DNA of 64,000 nucleotides. Source: Afipia sp. Lineage in GTDB: Bacteria; Pseudomonadota; Alphaproteobacteria; Rhizobiales; Xanthobacteraceae. Made by a program: the position numbers and the translations under genes. Below, one piece after another: positions 1 through 8,436 of the stretch. The notes under the pieces were generated by a model. The model was given only the letters and a program-made list of their open reading frames with translations, was not told the DNA's origin and did no database searches. The stretch is taken from the NCBI GenBank assembly GCA_024508675.1, contig JANINQ010000021.1, positions 310,001 to 374,000 of the forward strand, written 5' to 3'. Each line of letters opens with the position of its first letter. The first letter of the stretch is position 1.

Positions 1-1
1 C

Positions 2-214
2 TACGGCTTCACCAGCCAGGAAATCGTCCGCGGATCGGACGGCAGCTTCGAGCTTCGGATGACATCACGCTCGCGCGCCGGAAACTGGCTGCCCACCGGC
101 GGCCTCGACCGCTACATGCTGGTGCTTCGCCTGTACGACACGCCGGTCGGTGTCGGCACGCGCACCCAGAAGGACGCGCCGATGCCCTCGATCATGACGG
201 TGAGTTGCCCATGA
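2..214 (+). CDS. DUF1214 domain-containing protein, C-terminal part only
   Basis: An open frame enters from the left edge and stops at 212-214, giving about 70 residues. It contains NWLPTGGLDRYMLVLRLYDT and ends PSIMTVSCP, which is the C-terminal signature of DUF1214 proteins. The stop overlaps the next gene's ATG in an ATGA, so the two are translationally coupled; DUF1214 and DUF1254 domains commonly occur together in one protein or in neighbouring genes. The function of the family is unknown. The N-terminus and any promoter lie outside the window. Confidence 0.75.
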   Translation, partial: YGFTSQEIVRGSDGSFELRMTSRSRAGNWLPTGGLDRYMLVLRLYDTPVGVGTRTQKDAPMPSIMTVSCP

Positions 215-777
215 TCCGATGGTTGTTTGCAATCATTGGCGGCGTTCTGCTCGGCGGGGTCGTGCATCTCGTCAGCGTGCTCTTTCTGCCGCGGGTCGCC
301 ACGCTCGATGCCTATTCGCGCCTTGCGCCGATCACCAAGCTGAACGCCGTAACCACCCTGCCCGCGGCGGAGCCCGGCAGCGCGCCGATGCCGTTCATGG
401 ACCCGGCATTCGCGAGCGCAGCCTGCCGCTACGATCTCTCGAACGGCCCTATCAAGCTCACGGTGCCTGTAAGTCAGGCCTACACATCGGTGTCGTTCTA
501 TACACGCAACGATGTCGCCTATTACGCGATCAACGACCGCTCCGCGGGACGCCGCGTGATCGAGCTCGATCTGATGACCGCGGCACAGCACGCTGAACTT
601 CCGGAGGACGAGGAAGTCACCGCTGCCGACCGGCTGATCATCGACTCGCCCACCACGACCGGCCTGATCCTTCTCAAGGCCCTCGCAGCGGAGCCCGGAC
701 TGATGGCACAGGCACAGGCCTCGCTGGCTGCCGCCAACTGCCGCGTGCAGACCGACGCCCCGCAGGCGAAGCGCTAG
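211..777 (+). CDS. DUF1254 domain-containing membrane-anchored protein
   Basis: A protein of 188 residues with one N-terminal membrane segment (residues 4-28, WLFAIIGGVLLGGVVHLVSV) and a soluble part presumed periplasmic. The soluble part carries the DUF1254-type core with VSFYTRNDVAYYAINDR in the middle. I chose the ATG at 211 because it overlaps the upstream DUF1214 stop (ATGA); a TTG at 205 is in frame but adds only two residues. Together with the upstream gene it forms the DUF1214/DUF1254 pair. No enzymatic residues are known and the function is unassigned. Confidence 0.75.
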   Translation: MIRWLFAIIGGVLLGGVVHLVSVLFLPRVATLDAYSRLAPITKLNAVTTLPAAEPGSAPMPFMDPAFASAACRYDLSNGPIKLTVPVSQAYTSVSFYTRNDVAYYAINDRSAGRRVIELDLMTAAQHAELPEDEEVTAADRLIIDSPTTTGLILLKALAAEPGLMAQAQASLAAANCRVQTDAPQAKR

Positions 778-813
778 AGCCGGATGAGTTGAGGCTCGGT
801 GCACTCGCTCGCC

Positions 814-887
814 ATTGCGAGCAAAGCGAAGCAATCCACCTTTGAGAAGAATGGATTGCTTCGTCGCAAGCTTTCCTAGCAATAACA
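814..887. repeat. Degenerate palindromic intergenic repeat
   Basis: A perfect 12-bp inverted repeat, cgaagcaatcca (827-838) and tggattgcttcg (852-863), sits inside a longer imperfect palindrome whose outer parts match less well (attgcgagc on the left, gctttcctagcaat on the right). It lies between a gene ending at 777 and a convergent gene ending at 938. The gcaatcca/tggattgc core resembles palindromic repeats common between convergent genes in Bradyrhizobium-like genomes. That family match is from memory. Confidence 0.5.
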
Positions 888-937
888 GCGAGCGCGGGGA
901 GCCTCCTTCCCTCCCCGCTAAAGCGATCCGCCGGGCC

Positions 938-1564
938 TCACCTCAAATGCGGCCAGATCTCCAGCGCGCCGCGATAGATCATTTCGCCTGCGACATAGAG
1001 GATCACGGCAAGGCCGACATAGGCGATCCAGCGGTGCTTCTGCAGCAGCTTCGCAATGAACGAGGCCGCGACGCCCATCAAGGCGATCGACAGCACGAGA
1101 CCGAAGATAAGGACCGTGGGATGTTCGCGCGCCGCGCCCGCCACGGCGAGCACGTTGTCGAGCGACATCGACACGTCGGCGACGATGATCTGCCACGTCG
1201 CCTGCGTGAGTGTCTTCCGTGGCCCGCCGTCATCCGGCACCGGAATGCCTTCGACGGTCACCGACGTCTCGTGCTCGGGTGCGCGCAATTCGCGCCACAT
1301 CTTCCAGCATACCCACAACAGCAGGATGCCGCCTGCGAGCAGAAGGCCGACGATTTCGAGCAATTGCGTGGTGACGCCGGCAAACATGATGCGCAGCAAA
1401 GTCGCGGCGCCGACGCCAATCAGGATGGCCTTGCTGCGTTGTGCGGCAGGAAGGCCTGCAGCGGCAAGGCCGATGACGATCGCATTATCGCCAGCGAGGA
1501 CAAGGTCAATCAGAATGACCTGAACAAGTGCAGTCAAAGCTTCTGGGGTGAAGAGTTCAAACAT
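938..1564 (-). CDS. TerC family integral membrane protein
   Basis: A polytopic membrane protein of 208 residues. Its two halves each carry the TerC acidic signature: D20-D26-N27 (DLVLAGDNAIVIG) and D130-D136-N137 (DVSMSLDNVLAVAG), typical of the YjbE/TerC family. Family members are linked to metal ion (Mn, Ca) export or insertion of metal-loaded exoenzymes, or to tellurite resistance; the substrate here is not known. The ATG at 1564 follows a GGGA-containing ribosome site and starts MFELFTPE, as in homologues. A longer in-frame start at 1687 would add a non-membrane tail and is unlikely. I looked for a yybP-ykoY manganese riboswitch upstream and saw no convincing core. Confidence 0.88.
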   Translation of the reverse strand: MFELFTPEALTALVQVILIDLVLAGDNAIVIGLAAAGLPAAQRSKAILIGVGAATLLRIMFAGVTTQLLEIVGLLLAGGILLLWVCWKMWRELRAPEHETSVTVEGIPVPDDGGPRKTLTQATWQIIVADVSMSLDNVLAVAGAAREHPTVLIFGLVLSIALMGVAASFIAKLLQKHRWIAYVGLAVILYVAGEMIYRGALEIWPHLR

Positions 1565-1787
1565 GTGCCGGGCTTCCCTGTTGTGTGGAAGAGCGGCCTC
1601 TGTCTCAGGCGAATGCGTGACGTCACAAAACGCGTCGCTCGCCGACTCGTTGCGAGTCAGCGCATGACACGGCCGGACATGCCGCACATCTTAAAAAGGG
1701 GCCACTCCAAATGAATTCCAGTCCGACATCGCAGCCTTGAAGCTGCCAGAGGGGCCCGGCCTGGTCGTTTTTAGTCCAGATATCTCC

Positions 1788-2129
1788 CTATTGATCGTGA
1801 CTGCGGCGTTCGAACAGGTGCTCGAACAGTTGTGCGACCTGCTCCGGTTCACCCATCACAGACGCTGCGCAACCGGTGATGACAAGACCGCCGGCAACAT
1901 CCCAGAGATTCAGATTCTCCGTGTTCTTTTTGGATCTGACCGAAAAGGCCATGATCGCGGCCAGCGCCGCCGTCCCAAAGAACAGCACGCTCAGCGCCGG
2001 CAGAACCAGATGTGGTTCAAGCGCATGAACAATCAGGAACGCCGGTATTGCGACGGCGAAACTGAGCGCAATCAGAGTCCCGAAGTTTCTGCCGAACAGA
2101 AACACCCTGGTCATTGGGGAACCCATCAT
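1788..2129 (-). CDS. Small two-helix membrane protein, unknown function
   Basis: A protein of about 113 residues. It has two hydrophobic helices (NFGTLIALSFAVAIPAFLIV and LPALSVLFFGTAALAAIMAF), then a basic stretch (VRSKKN) and an acidic, glutamine-rich tail ending EPEQVAQLFEHLFERR. The start was chosen at the ATGATG at 2129 because GGGGGA lies about six bases upstream; an ATG at 2150 is in frame but has no such site. I do not recognise the family. It is transcribed alone between genes on both sides with spacing above 150 bp. Confidence 0.55.
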   Translation of the reverse strand: MMGSPMTRVFLFGRNFGTLIALSFAVAIPAFLIVHALEPHLVLPALSVLFFGTAALAAIMAFSVRSKKNTENLNLWDVAGGLVITGCAASVMGEPEQVAQLFEHLFERRSHDQ

Positions 2130-2281
2130 TCCAATCCCCCATTTTCTCATTATCGCGACGAGTCTCAACCGTTCGGAAAACAAAACAGCCGATCTGGAAC
2201 AGAGACAACGCGACCGTGCGCCGCGTGTCGCAACGACGCGTGACCGAAGGTCGCAGAATTTGATGGAACCGAAAAGATATT

Positions 2282-3010
2282 CTATCCGCCGACGCGCAGC
2301 GCGCGGCCGACAACAGGCGTCGCCTTGATCCACGCATCGGATGCACGCCCGGACAATCCGACGATCAGACGATCGGCATCCGCTGCCATCGCATCGGGTG
2401 CATGAATCACCAGCCGGTCGAGCGCCCACCGGTAAGATGCAACGCGCTGCTGCAGACACTGCTGCACCCACTGCACCACCAGAACATTCTCACGCATGCG
2501 CGCCTGCGCATCGGCATATTCGCGCGGCGAAAGCTCGGAGACGATTCCGAGTGCCTTGTTGCGCTTGATGTCGAGGTCGTTGACCTGCATCGCGACAGGA
2601 ATGAACTGGTCGAGCATGATGCCATCGTTGCGCACGTCCTCGATCAATCCGCCGTAAGCCGCGGCCTGCGAACGGTGCGGCTCGTCGATCATGCGCCGGC
2701 CATACAGCGTATGGTCGAAGACGGCCTTCTGACTCCACGGCGCGGGAATTTTCTTGTAGTCGCCGAACACGGCCTTCCATGCTGGATGCGAGTGCGGCGG
2801 CTCGATGAAGTAGTAGGCGAGATCGCGCAGCGAGCGCTCCAGATCGGTCAACTGGAATTGCGACGGTTGGCCGCCCAGACTGGCCGTCGCTTCCGCACCG
2901 ACCCACTTGTGCATGTCCTCGTGATAGAATGTCGATCGTGTGCGGCCGAAATCATCGCTCGGGCAAGCGAGACTGGCGACGAATGGCAGGATGTAAAGCG
3001 GATTGCACAT
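2282..3010 (-). CDS. Conserved hypothetical protein, possibly exported
   Basis: A protein of 242 residues beginning MCNPLYILPFVASLACPSDD. The hydrophobic N-terminus could be a short signal or lipoprotein-like sequence, although SLAC is not a good lipobox. The rest is soluble and helix-rich, with aromatic-rich LRDLAYYFIEPP near residue 64 and charged segments after it. I recognise no catalytic motif. The ATG at 3010 has no strong ribosome site, so the start is uncertain. Codon use matches the neighbours and the frame is long and uninterrupted, so it is very likely a real gene. Confidence 0.6.
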   Translation of the reverse strand: MCNPLYILPFVASLACPSDDFGRTRSTFYHEDMHKWVGAEATASLGGQPSQFQLTDLERSLRDLAYYFIEPPHSHPAWKAVFGDYKKIPAPWSQKAVFDHTLYGRRMIDEPHRSQAAAYGGLIEDVRNDGIMLDQFIPVAMQVNDLDIKRNKALGIVSELSPREYADAQARMRENVLVVQWVQQCLQQRVASYRWALDRLVIHAPDAMAADADRLIVGLSGRASDAWIKATPVVGRALRVGG

Positions 3011-3071
3011 CGCGGTCCGGTGCTTCTGCGTTGCAGGCCCGGCCTACCCTGCCGGACGAAACTGACAGGTC

Positions 3072-3278
3072 TCAGGAACGCGCCCGGCGCTTGCGGCGGC
3101 GGCCCGGAGCCGTTCCCTCGCCCGGCCCGACTCCATCGCTGCTCTCGTCAGCGTAGCGTTCGATCCGGATGGCGGGGAGAATCAGGATGGTTGCCGTTCC
3201 CTCGCGCGGGGCCATGTTCACATCCGGTCCCGCGCGGCGCGCCGCTGCATCGGCCGGAAATTCAACAATGGTGCCCAT
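3072..3278 (-). CDS. Small conserved protein (MGTIVEFP-type), unknown function
   Basis: A protein of 68 residues starting MGTIVEFPADAAARR, with a central hydrophobic strand (TATILILPAIRIERY) and a very basic tail (GRRRKRRARS). Short proteins of this layout recur in Bradyrhizobium-like genomes, which is the main reason for calling it. The start at 3278 has a GGAGAGATC-type ribosome site just upstream; an in-frame ATG at 3335 would add 19 residues. The basic tail could bind nucleic acid, but that is a guess. Confidence 0.5.
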   Translation of the reverse strand: MGTIVEFPADAAARRAGPDVNMAPREGTATILILPAIRIERYADESSDGVGPGEGTAPGRRRKRRARS

Positions 3279-3411
3279 GTTCGATCTCTCCTGGCCGCCC
3301 GGCGGTTTCCCCAAGAATAGGCGGCGCATGGTCATTAAGAGTCAGCATGGTTAATGGCTTGTTAACAGCCGCCGGATAACGTCGGAACAAGATCCAACGC
3401 GCGTATCCGGC

Positions 3412-4422
3412 ATGACAAATCTCCCGATGTTTCACGGCTTCGATGGCCTGATGACGCTGTCCCGGCGCGAGGGCGTCGATATACGCCCGACGCTGCTCCG
3501 TGTGCTGACGGACCTCTATGTCCAGACCCCGAACCACACCCGCGACGAAGAACGCCAGTTTGCCGAGCTGGCCTCGCGCCTGATCGATGAAGTGGACGAC
3601 GCCACGCGCACAGCGGTACGCACGCGCCTTGCGATCTACCCGAATACGCCGCGTGAAATCGCCTGGAAGCTGCAGTTGAAGCATCGCGTGGAAGACCGCG
3701 CGCCCGCTCCGCAATACGAGCAACAGCGGCACGAGGACTCTTTCGAGATCGATCCGGCGGCAGACCTTGAGATCGTGTCCGATCCGGACATATCCGTCGC
3801 CCCGGCCATGCCTGCCCCGAGACCTGCACCCACCATGTCGATGCAGCCGGACGATGCCGCAAAGCTGATCGAGATGTTTCTTGGCGCCGACAGCATCCAC
3901 CGCGCGCAGATGCTGCGCGGCCTGACCAGCACGCCGCTGAAACCATCGACCCCGGTTGACCCGAAGCGCGCCGCCCGTGCCGTCACCACGCTGGAGCAGG
4001 CGGCATTTGCAACCGATACCGCAGGCTTCACCGCCGAACTTGCTGACGCCCTGATCCTGACGTCTCAGGTCGCATCACAGATCGTCAAGGAGCCCGGCGG
4101 CGAGCCTCTTGCCTGCGCGCTCAAGGCCCTCGGCATGCCGGGCGAGTCCTACCAGCGGGTGCTGCTGTTCCTGAATCCATCGCTCGGGGCGTCGGTCATG
4201 GACGTATACCGGCTGGCGCGGCTCTATGAAGTGATCGACCTGCGAACCGCGCTGATCATGCTGGCCGCATGGCGCGGCTCAGCGCTTGCCGTGACCCGGG
4301 CCAAATATCGTCCTGCGCTGTATGACGACGAGCGCCAGCGCGCGCGCTCAACGCCGTCGCAGTCACGGCCTGCAGTTCAGCCCGGGATACAGCTACCGGT
4401 GCGCGACAGATCGCGCGGCTAG
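3412..4422 (+). CDS. DUF2336 domain-containing protein (first of two)
   Basis: A soluble protein of 336 residues with the DUF2336 architecture: an N-terminal helical repeat region (LLRVLTDLYVQTP, then LASRLIDEVDD and ARTRLAIYPNTPREIAWKL), a proline-rich linker around residues 120-145, and a helical C-terminal half with YQRVLLFLNPSLG near 245. The C-terminus (about residues 300-336) is basic and probably disordered. The molecular function of the family is unknown. It is divergent from the small gene at 3072-3278. A second DUF2336 gene lies at 37440, next to a diguanylate cyclase. Confidence 0.75.
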   Translation: MTNLPMFHGFDGLMTLSRREGVDIRPTLLRVLTDLYVQTPNHTRDEERQFAELASRLIDEVDDATRTAVRTRLAIYPNTPREIAWKLQLKHRVEDRAPAPQYEQQRHEDSFEIDPAADLEIVSDPDISVAPAMPAPRPAPTMSMQPDDAAKLIEMFLGADSIHRAQMLRGLTSTPLKPSTPVDPKRAARAVTTLEQAAFATDTAGFTAELADALILTSQVASQIVKEPGGEPLACALKALGMPGESYQRVLLFLNPSLGASVMDVYRLARLYEVIDLRTALIMLAAWRGSALAVTRAKYRPALYDDERQRARSTPSQSRPAVQPGIQLPVRDRSRG

Positions 4423-4425
4423 ATT

Positions 4426-4773
4426 TCAGGTTTTTGCCAGATCGAGAAAGTGCCGCCCTGCCCGGTCCTCGATCTCGATAATCCAGACATCCGGATCGAA
4501 ACCGATTTCCTTCGCAAGCCGCGCTTCGACCGTGGCTTCGTCAACGGCCTGCGGCGGCGACTGGATGAAGACGCGCTCCACGGGCCGGCTGTCGTCGTAA
4601 GCGGTCTGCGGCGCAGGCACGAACAACATCGCCGTGCCGTCCATTAGTGCGATCTTCACGAACACCGCTCCCGCCTCCTCGGCACCGCGCCGCCGGATCG
4701 CGCCGAACATGCCCTCGCCCTGACACCGCCGCAGGTAGCCCGCGACCCATATTGACGATTTCAGGCGGGACAT
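4426..4773 (-). CDS. DUF1491 family protein
   Basis: A protein of 115 residues starting MSRLKSSIWVAGYLRRCQGE, with the DUF1491 pattern of an N-terminal strand-helix, AGAVFVKI, and a C-terminal DPDVWIIEIEDRAGRHFLDL. Members are small single-domain alphaproteobacterial proteins of unknown function. The start at 4773 matches the family N-terminus; upstream in-frame residues (to 4821) look like read-through. It converges on the DUF2336 gene with only three bases between the stops. Confidence 0.75.
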   Translation of the reverse strand: MSRLKSSIWVAGYLRRCQGEGMFGAIRRRGAEEAGAVFVKIALMDGTAMLFVPAPQTAYDDSRPVERVFIQSPPQAVDEATVEARLAKEIGFDPDVWIIEIEDRAGRHFLDLAKT

Positions 4774-4837
4774 CAGGTTGAACCGATCACGTGCATGGAG
4801 AGACCAAGGGAGGAGAACCAACGGAGTTTAGACCGCC

Positions 4838-4996
4838 ATGTTCGCGGCGACGCTTCACATCCTACCCTACATCCTCGGCGCAGCCCTGTGCCTTTTTGTG
4901 CTGGTCGGATTTTGGCGCGGCCTGACGCTGCCCCCGCACAAGGAAGGCCACCGCCCGAGCCGATCTATCCACTGGTGGTATGGGCCGCGCGACTGA
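4838..4996 (+). CDS. Small single-pass membrane protein, 52 residues
   Basis: The frame starts at ATG 4838 and stops at 4994-4996. It encodes MFAATLHILPYILGAALCLF followed by VLVGFWRGLTLPP and a basic, tryptophan-containing tail (HRPSRSIHWWYGPRD). One membrane helix covers residues 6-26. A GGAG at about 4823-4826 could be the ribosome site, and a stronger GGAGGA lies further up. It is divergent from the DUF1491 gene. The helix with a positively charged tail suggests an inner-membrane small protein. It is short, so chance coding cannot be excluded. Confidence 0.5.
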   Translation: MFAATLHILPYILGAALCLFVLVGFWRGLTLPPHKEGHRPSRSIHWWYGPRD

Positions 4997-5016
4997 CGCC
5001 CGGACCACGGAGCCGC

Positions 5017-5643
5017 TTACTCGAGCGGCCGGCCGGTCAGGACTGTCAGATCGCGGATCAGGCGGTCGGATAACTGGCCCGTGAGCGGCAGTTTGCGGTC
5101 ACGCTCGAATTTCTGGATAGCAGCCTGCGTATCTGTTCCGATCACGCCGGTCGGCTTGAGCTGACCATAGCCGAACTCGGTCAGCGCACGCTGAACGGCG
5201 GCAATACGCCGTGTCGAGACGATCAGATCGCCCACCGGATCGCTCTTTGCAGCATGGACAGGAGCCGGAGGCTTTGGCGCGGCAGCAGCCTGCTTCGCAG
5301 GGGCAACCATCTCGACAGGCTTGTCGACGGAAACGCGCGGCTCGGCTTCGGCCGGGCGAACACGCGGCAGCGGCGCCGGCGACGGCGCAAGCGCGGCAGG
5401 CAGCGCGGACACGGCAGCGGTGCTGAACATCGGCGACGGATGACGGCCGGCCTGCAGGAACATCGCATTGGTGACGATGGCAATGACAGCTGCCAGTGCA
5501 GCGGCTGCAGCCAGGGTATCTTTCGGGCTATGCAACAGAACGCGCATGATCAGGCCACGCTCCGGCTCGGCCTCGACAGCAACTGCGGCCGCGCGACGGC
5601 GGCGGCGGGGCTTCTCATCGTCTTCTGCGATCTGTCTAGGCAC
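5017..5643 (-). CDS. Membrane-anchored peptidoglycan-binding protein
   Basis: A protein of 208 residues: a cytoplasmic basic N-terminus (RRRRR at about 13-17), one membrane helix (about 43-62), an alanine/proline-rich periplasmic linker, and a C-terminal PG_binding_1 domain (about 143-205) with VQRALTEFGYGQLKPTGVIG and IQKFERDRKLPLTG. The start is a GTG at 5643, which overlaps the upstream kinase stop by eight bases (GTGCCTAG). That overlap indicates coupled translation from the kinase operon. It probably ties a membrane process to the cell wall. Its binding target and role in signalling are not shown by the sequence. Confidence 0.82.
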   Translation of the reverse strand: MPRQIAEDDEKPRRRRRAAAVAVEAEPERGLIMRVLLHSPKDTLAAAAALAAVIAIVTNAMFLQAGRHPSPMFSTAAVSALPAALAPSPAPLPRVRPAEAEPRVSVDKPVEMVAPAKQAAAAPKPPAPVHAAKSDPVGDLIVSTRRIAAVQRALTEFGYGQLKPTGVIGTDTQAAIQKFERDRKLPLTGQLSDRLIRDLTVLTGRPLE

Positions 5644-7450
5644 TTTTCTTCACCTGATAGTCTTGAGGTTCGGCGCGCTGCGGCGCGAGGGTCGCGATAT
5701 TGCTGGGCTTCTCGGCGGGCGGCGTGAATACCATCGGCAATGCGACGATCACGGTGGTGCCGACATTGATCTCGCTCTGCACCGTCATCTCGCCGCCGTG
5801 CATCGCAACGAGGCTCTTGACGATGGAGAGGCCTAGTCCCGTGCCTTCATGGCGGCGCTGATAGGTCTTCCCGGCCTGGAAGAAAGGATCGCCGATCCGC
5901 TTCAGGTCTTCCGCGCCGATGCCGACTCCGCTGTCGATCACGCGTACCACGAGGCGCGAGCCCTCGACCCCGGCAGCCACCGTGACGGTGCCGCCGCGCT
6001 CGGAGAACTTGATCGCGTTGGACAGCAAGTTCAGCAGCATCTGTTTGAAGGCGCGCGGATCGCCGGTGATCTGCGGCAGATCCGCCGGGGCACGAGTGAC
6101 GATATCGATCCCGTTTTCGCGGGCCTTCAGGATCATCAGGTTGCTGCAGCTGACCAGCGACTCACGCGGCGCAAACAGTTCCGGGACGATTTCGAAGTTG
6201 CCGCTTTCCATCTTCGACATATCGAGGATGCCGTTGACCACCGACAACAGATGCAGACCTGACTCATTGATCAGCTTCGCGTATTCCTGACGCCGCGCGG
6301 CGTCGATCATCATTTCGTTCTCGCGAACGATCATTTCCGAGAAACCGATAATGGCATTCAGCGGCGTTCGCAATTCGTGGCTCATGGTGGCAAGGAAACG
6401 CGACTTCGATGCGCCCGCCCGCTCCGCCTCCATGTGCGCCGCTTCCAGCGCCTGTTCCTGAATCTTGCGCTCGGTGACGTCGCGCATCACAGCGACCACG
6501 TCGACACCGGGGTCGGCCACCGACCGCGACGCAGCGTCGATCGGACGGCACCGCATTTCGATCCAGATGAAGTCAGCCGTCGGCGTTCGCTCCTGAGTAT
6601 CCCGCCGCACGCGAAACTCCACGCTGCGCTCATCGCCGCTGCGCGCGGCTTCCGAAAGCGCGGTCAGATAGGCCGGACGATCTGCGACATGAACCCGGTC
6701 GAACAGTCCATGCTCCAGCAGCAGTGCCGCCGGAGTTCCCAGTAGCGCTTCCGCCGCCGGTGAAATGAAACGGATCGCGCCGTTGCGGCTGTGCCGCGAG
6801 ATCACGTCGCTGATGTTATGCGCGAGAAGGCGGTAGCGCTCCTCCTCGACCGTCAGAAGTTTCCGGCTCATATGCGCCAATGACTCCGCGCTGAAGGCCA
6901 GCGCCGACGCATAGATGGTAGCGGTCGCGATGCCCAGCGCCTCGAACAGCGAGCTGGAGGAAGCGGGAATCAGCGACACCGGCAGCAGGCCGAACGCATC
7001 CATCATCACCAGGCCCAGCGCACAGCCCAGCGCCAGCACCACGGCAATGATCACGGCGCGCCGCGAAGCCGACAGTGCGGCATCGAGCGGCACAGCCACA
7101 AGCCAGATGGCCGCGAAAGACGAAATACCGCCGGTATTGATGCAGACCGCCATCACCACCGCGGCCAGCGCGGTCGACGACAGGATATGCGCGCGCTCGT
7201 AATGACCGGTGCGCGACAGATAATAAGAGATGAGGATGGGCGCGATCAGCCACGCGAACACCATGACCTCGATTTCCTGCGGCGCTCCGCGAATCGCAAG
7301 ATAGAGCGGAAGTGTCGCAAGCGCGGCAAGGCCACCAAGCAGACGCGGGCCAATGAAGGCGCGGTGGCGGGCTTTCGTCATCGAATCCCGCAGCGCCGAT
7401 GGATGCAGCAGCGAGTCCAGATGATCGCGTATGATGCCGGACAATCTCAC
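5636..7450 (-). CDS. PAS-domain sensor histidine kinase, DivJ/PleC-like
   Basis: A protein of 604 residues. Residues 30-190 hold about six membrane helices, followed by a PAS domain (about 200-330). The dimerisation/phosphoacceptor helix carries His358 in ATMSHELRTPLNAIIGFSEM. The ATPase domain has an N box (LLNLLSNAIKFSERGG), G1 (VIDSGVGIG) and G2 (GTGLGLSI). The H-box sequence and six-helix sensor resemble DivJ/PleC cell-cycle kinases that act on DivK/PleD in alphaproteobacteria. That assignment is by pattern only, and other PAS kinases share the H-box. No response regulator gene is adjacent. The downstream peptidoglycan-binding gene overlaps its stop codon. Confidence 0.85.
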   Translation of the reverse strand: MRLSGIIRDHLDSLLHPSALRDSMTKARHRAFIGPRLLGGLAALATLPLYLAIRGAPQEIEVMVFAWLIAPILISYYLSRTGHYERAHILSSTALAAVVMAVCINTGGISSFAAIWLVAVPLDAALSASRRAVIIAVVLALGCALGLVMMDAFGLLPVSLIPASSSSLFEALGIATATIYASALAFSAESLAHMSRKLLTVEEERYRLLAHNISDVISRHSRNGAIRFISPAAEALLGTPAALLLEHGLFDRVHVADRPAYLTALSEAARSGDERSVEFRVRRDTQERTPTADFIWIEMRCRPIDAASRSVADPGVDVVAVMRDVTERKIQEQALEAAHMEAERAGASKSRFLATMSHELRTPLNAIIGFSEMIVRENEMMIDAARRQEYAKLINESGLHLLSVVNGILDMSKMESGNFEIVPELFAPRESLVSCSNLMILKARENGIDIVTRAPADLPQITGDPRAFKQMLLNLLSNAIKFSERGGTVTVAAGVEGSRLVVRVIDSGVGIGAEDLKRIGDPFFQAGKTYQRRHEGTGLGLSIVKSLVAMHGGEMTVQSEINVGTTVIVALPMVFTPPAEKPSNIATLAPQRAEPQDYQVKKSA

Positions 7451-7880
7451 GTTATTCTCACCGTTCGGCCGGTCGTCGTCTCGACAGCCGGAACGCCCCC
7501 GTTTTTCGTTCGCCGGATCGTGTCAGAGTGAACTTAAGCGAACGCTAAGGCGCGGGACCGATTGCGAACAACACCGGCTTGATGCGCCGTTTCGCGCGAA
7601 ATCCGCGTTTTCATTCAGCCGGAATGGTGAACGCGAAGTTTCCACGCCGGACCGTTATGGTTTCGAAATCGTGCACGCCCCGCAGGCGTCTGGCGGCACT
7701 TCAGCGGCGTATCAATTGAAAATTTACACCAAATCAAACCATTCAAATTTTATGCAGCACAAGAACCGGGGATTTATCCGCGTCTGATACGACAGGCGAT
7801 GATTGCGAGATCAATCGCAACGGGGCGGAGCGCTTCATCACGATGAAGCAACTCCGGTGAAGCGATCGACGGGGTGTGTG
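7451..7880. other. Intergenic region without a recognised gene
   Basis: These 430 bases separate the divergent kinase and DUF5330 genes. The part near 7700-7760 is AT-richer than its surroundings (caattgaaaatttacacc, then attcaaattttatgcag) and probably carries promoters, but I see no clear -35/-10 pair. No convincing reading frame or RNA gene was found. Confidence 0.4.
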
Positions 7881-8324
7881 ATGTTCTTCCTTCTTCGCAT
7901 GGCATTCTGGCTCGGGCTTGTGCTCGTGCTGCTGCCGACCGACAAGTCGCCCGATCAGGACAAGGGTCCGCAGATCGGCGCATCGGAAGCCATCTCGGCG
8001 GCGACTGCCGCCGTCTCGGACATGAGTCAGTTCTGCAACCGGCAGCCTGCCGCATGCACGGTGGGTGGACAGGCCGCGACCGTGATCGGCGAGCGCGCGC
8101 AGTCCGGCGCCCGGAAGGTCTATCAATTCATCACCGACAAGGCCGAGAAGAACGAGAAGAAGGCGCCTGAGCCGATCGACAAAGCCGGCAAGAAAGCGCC
8201 CGACCATACCGGCTCGATTGGCACCGCCGATGAGCGCGAGTCCGCCGCCGATACTGTGGTGATCGCACGGCAAACGCTGACGCCGGACGATCTCGCCATC
8301 GAATGGCAGGCGCCAGCCCAATAG
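7881..8324 (+). CDS. DUF5330 family protein
   Basis: A protein of 147 residues. It has a hydrophobic N-terminus (MFFLLRMAFWLGLVLVLLP) and then a soluble part containing ISAATAAVSDMSQFCNRQPA and CTVGGQAATVIGERAQSGAR, the two-cysteine core of DUF5330. A lysine- and proline-rich linker follows (KAEKNEKKAPEP), ending LTPDDLAIEWQAP. The ATG at 7881 starts directly at the membrane segment; the in-frame 26 residues upstream look non-coding. It is presumably anchored in the inner membrane with the cysteines in the periplasm. The function is unknown. Confidence 0.72.
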   Translation: MFFLLRMAFWLGLVLVLLPTDKSPDQDKGPQIGASEAISAATAAVSDMSQFCNRQPAACTVGGQAATVIGERAQSGARKVYQFITDKAEKNEKKAPEPIDKAGKKAPDHTGSIGTADERESAADTVVIARQTLTPDDLAIEWQAPAQ

Positions 8325-8436
8325 GCTGTTCCATATCGTTATTTCGGACCGAAACGGCCCGGAACTTATGGCTATCGACGCTTCGCGATCTCATATATGG
8401 CTCGTGCCAGTATCTGAGACGAGCTTGCAGGCGGCC

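Noticed and set aside
815-1714. A 299-residue plus-strand frame across the TerC gene
   Set aside because: Antisense to a well-defined membrane protein gene, and it runs through the intergenic repeat; no domain recognised.
1565-1787. Possible yybP-ykoY manganese riboswitch before the TerC gene
   Set aside because: TerC genes are often preceded by this riboswitch, but I could not find its conserved core on the minus strand here.
8342-8354. tttcgg-a-ccgaaa dyad after the DUF5330 gene as terminator
   Set aside because: The loop is one base and there is no T run, so a stable terminator hairpin is unlikely.
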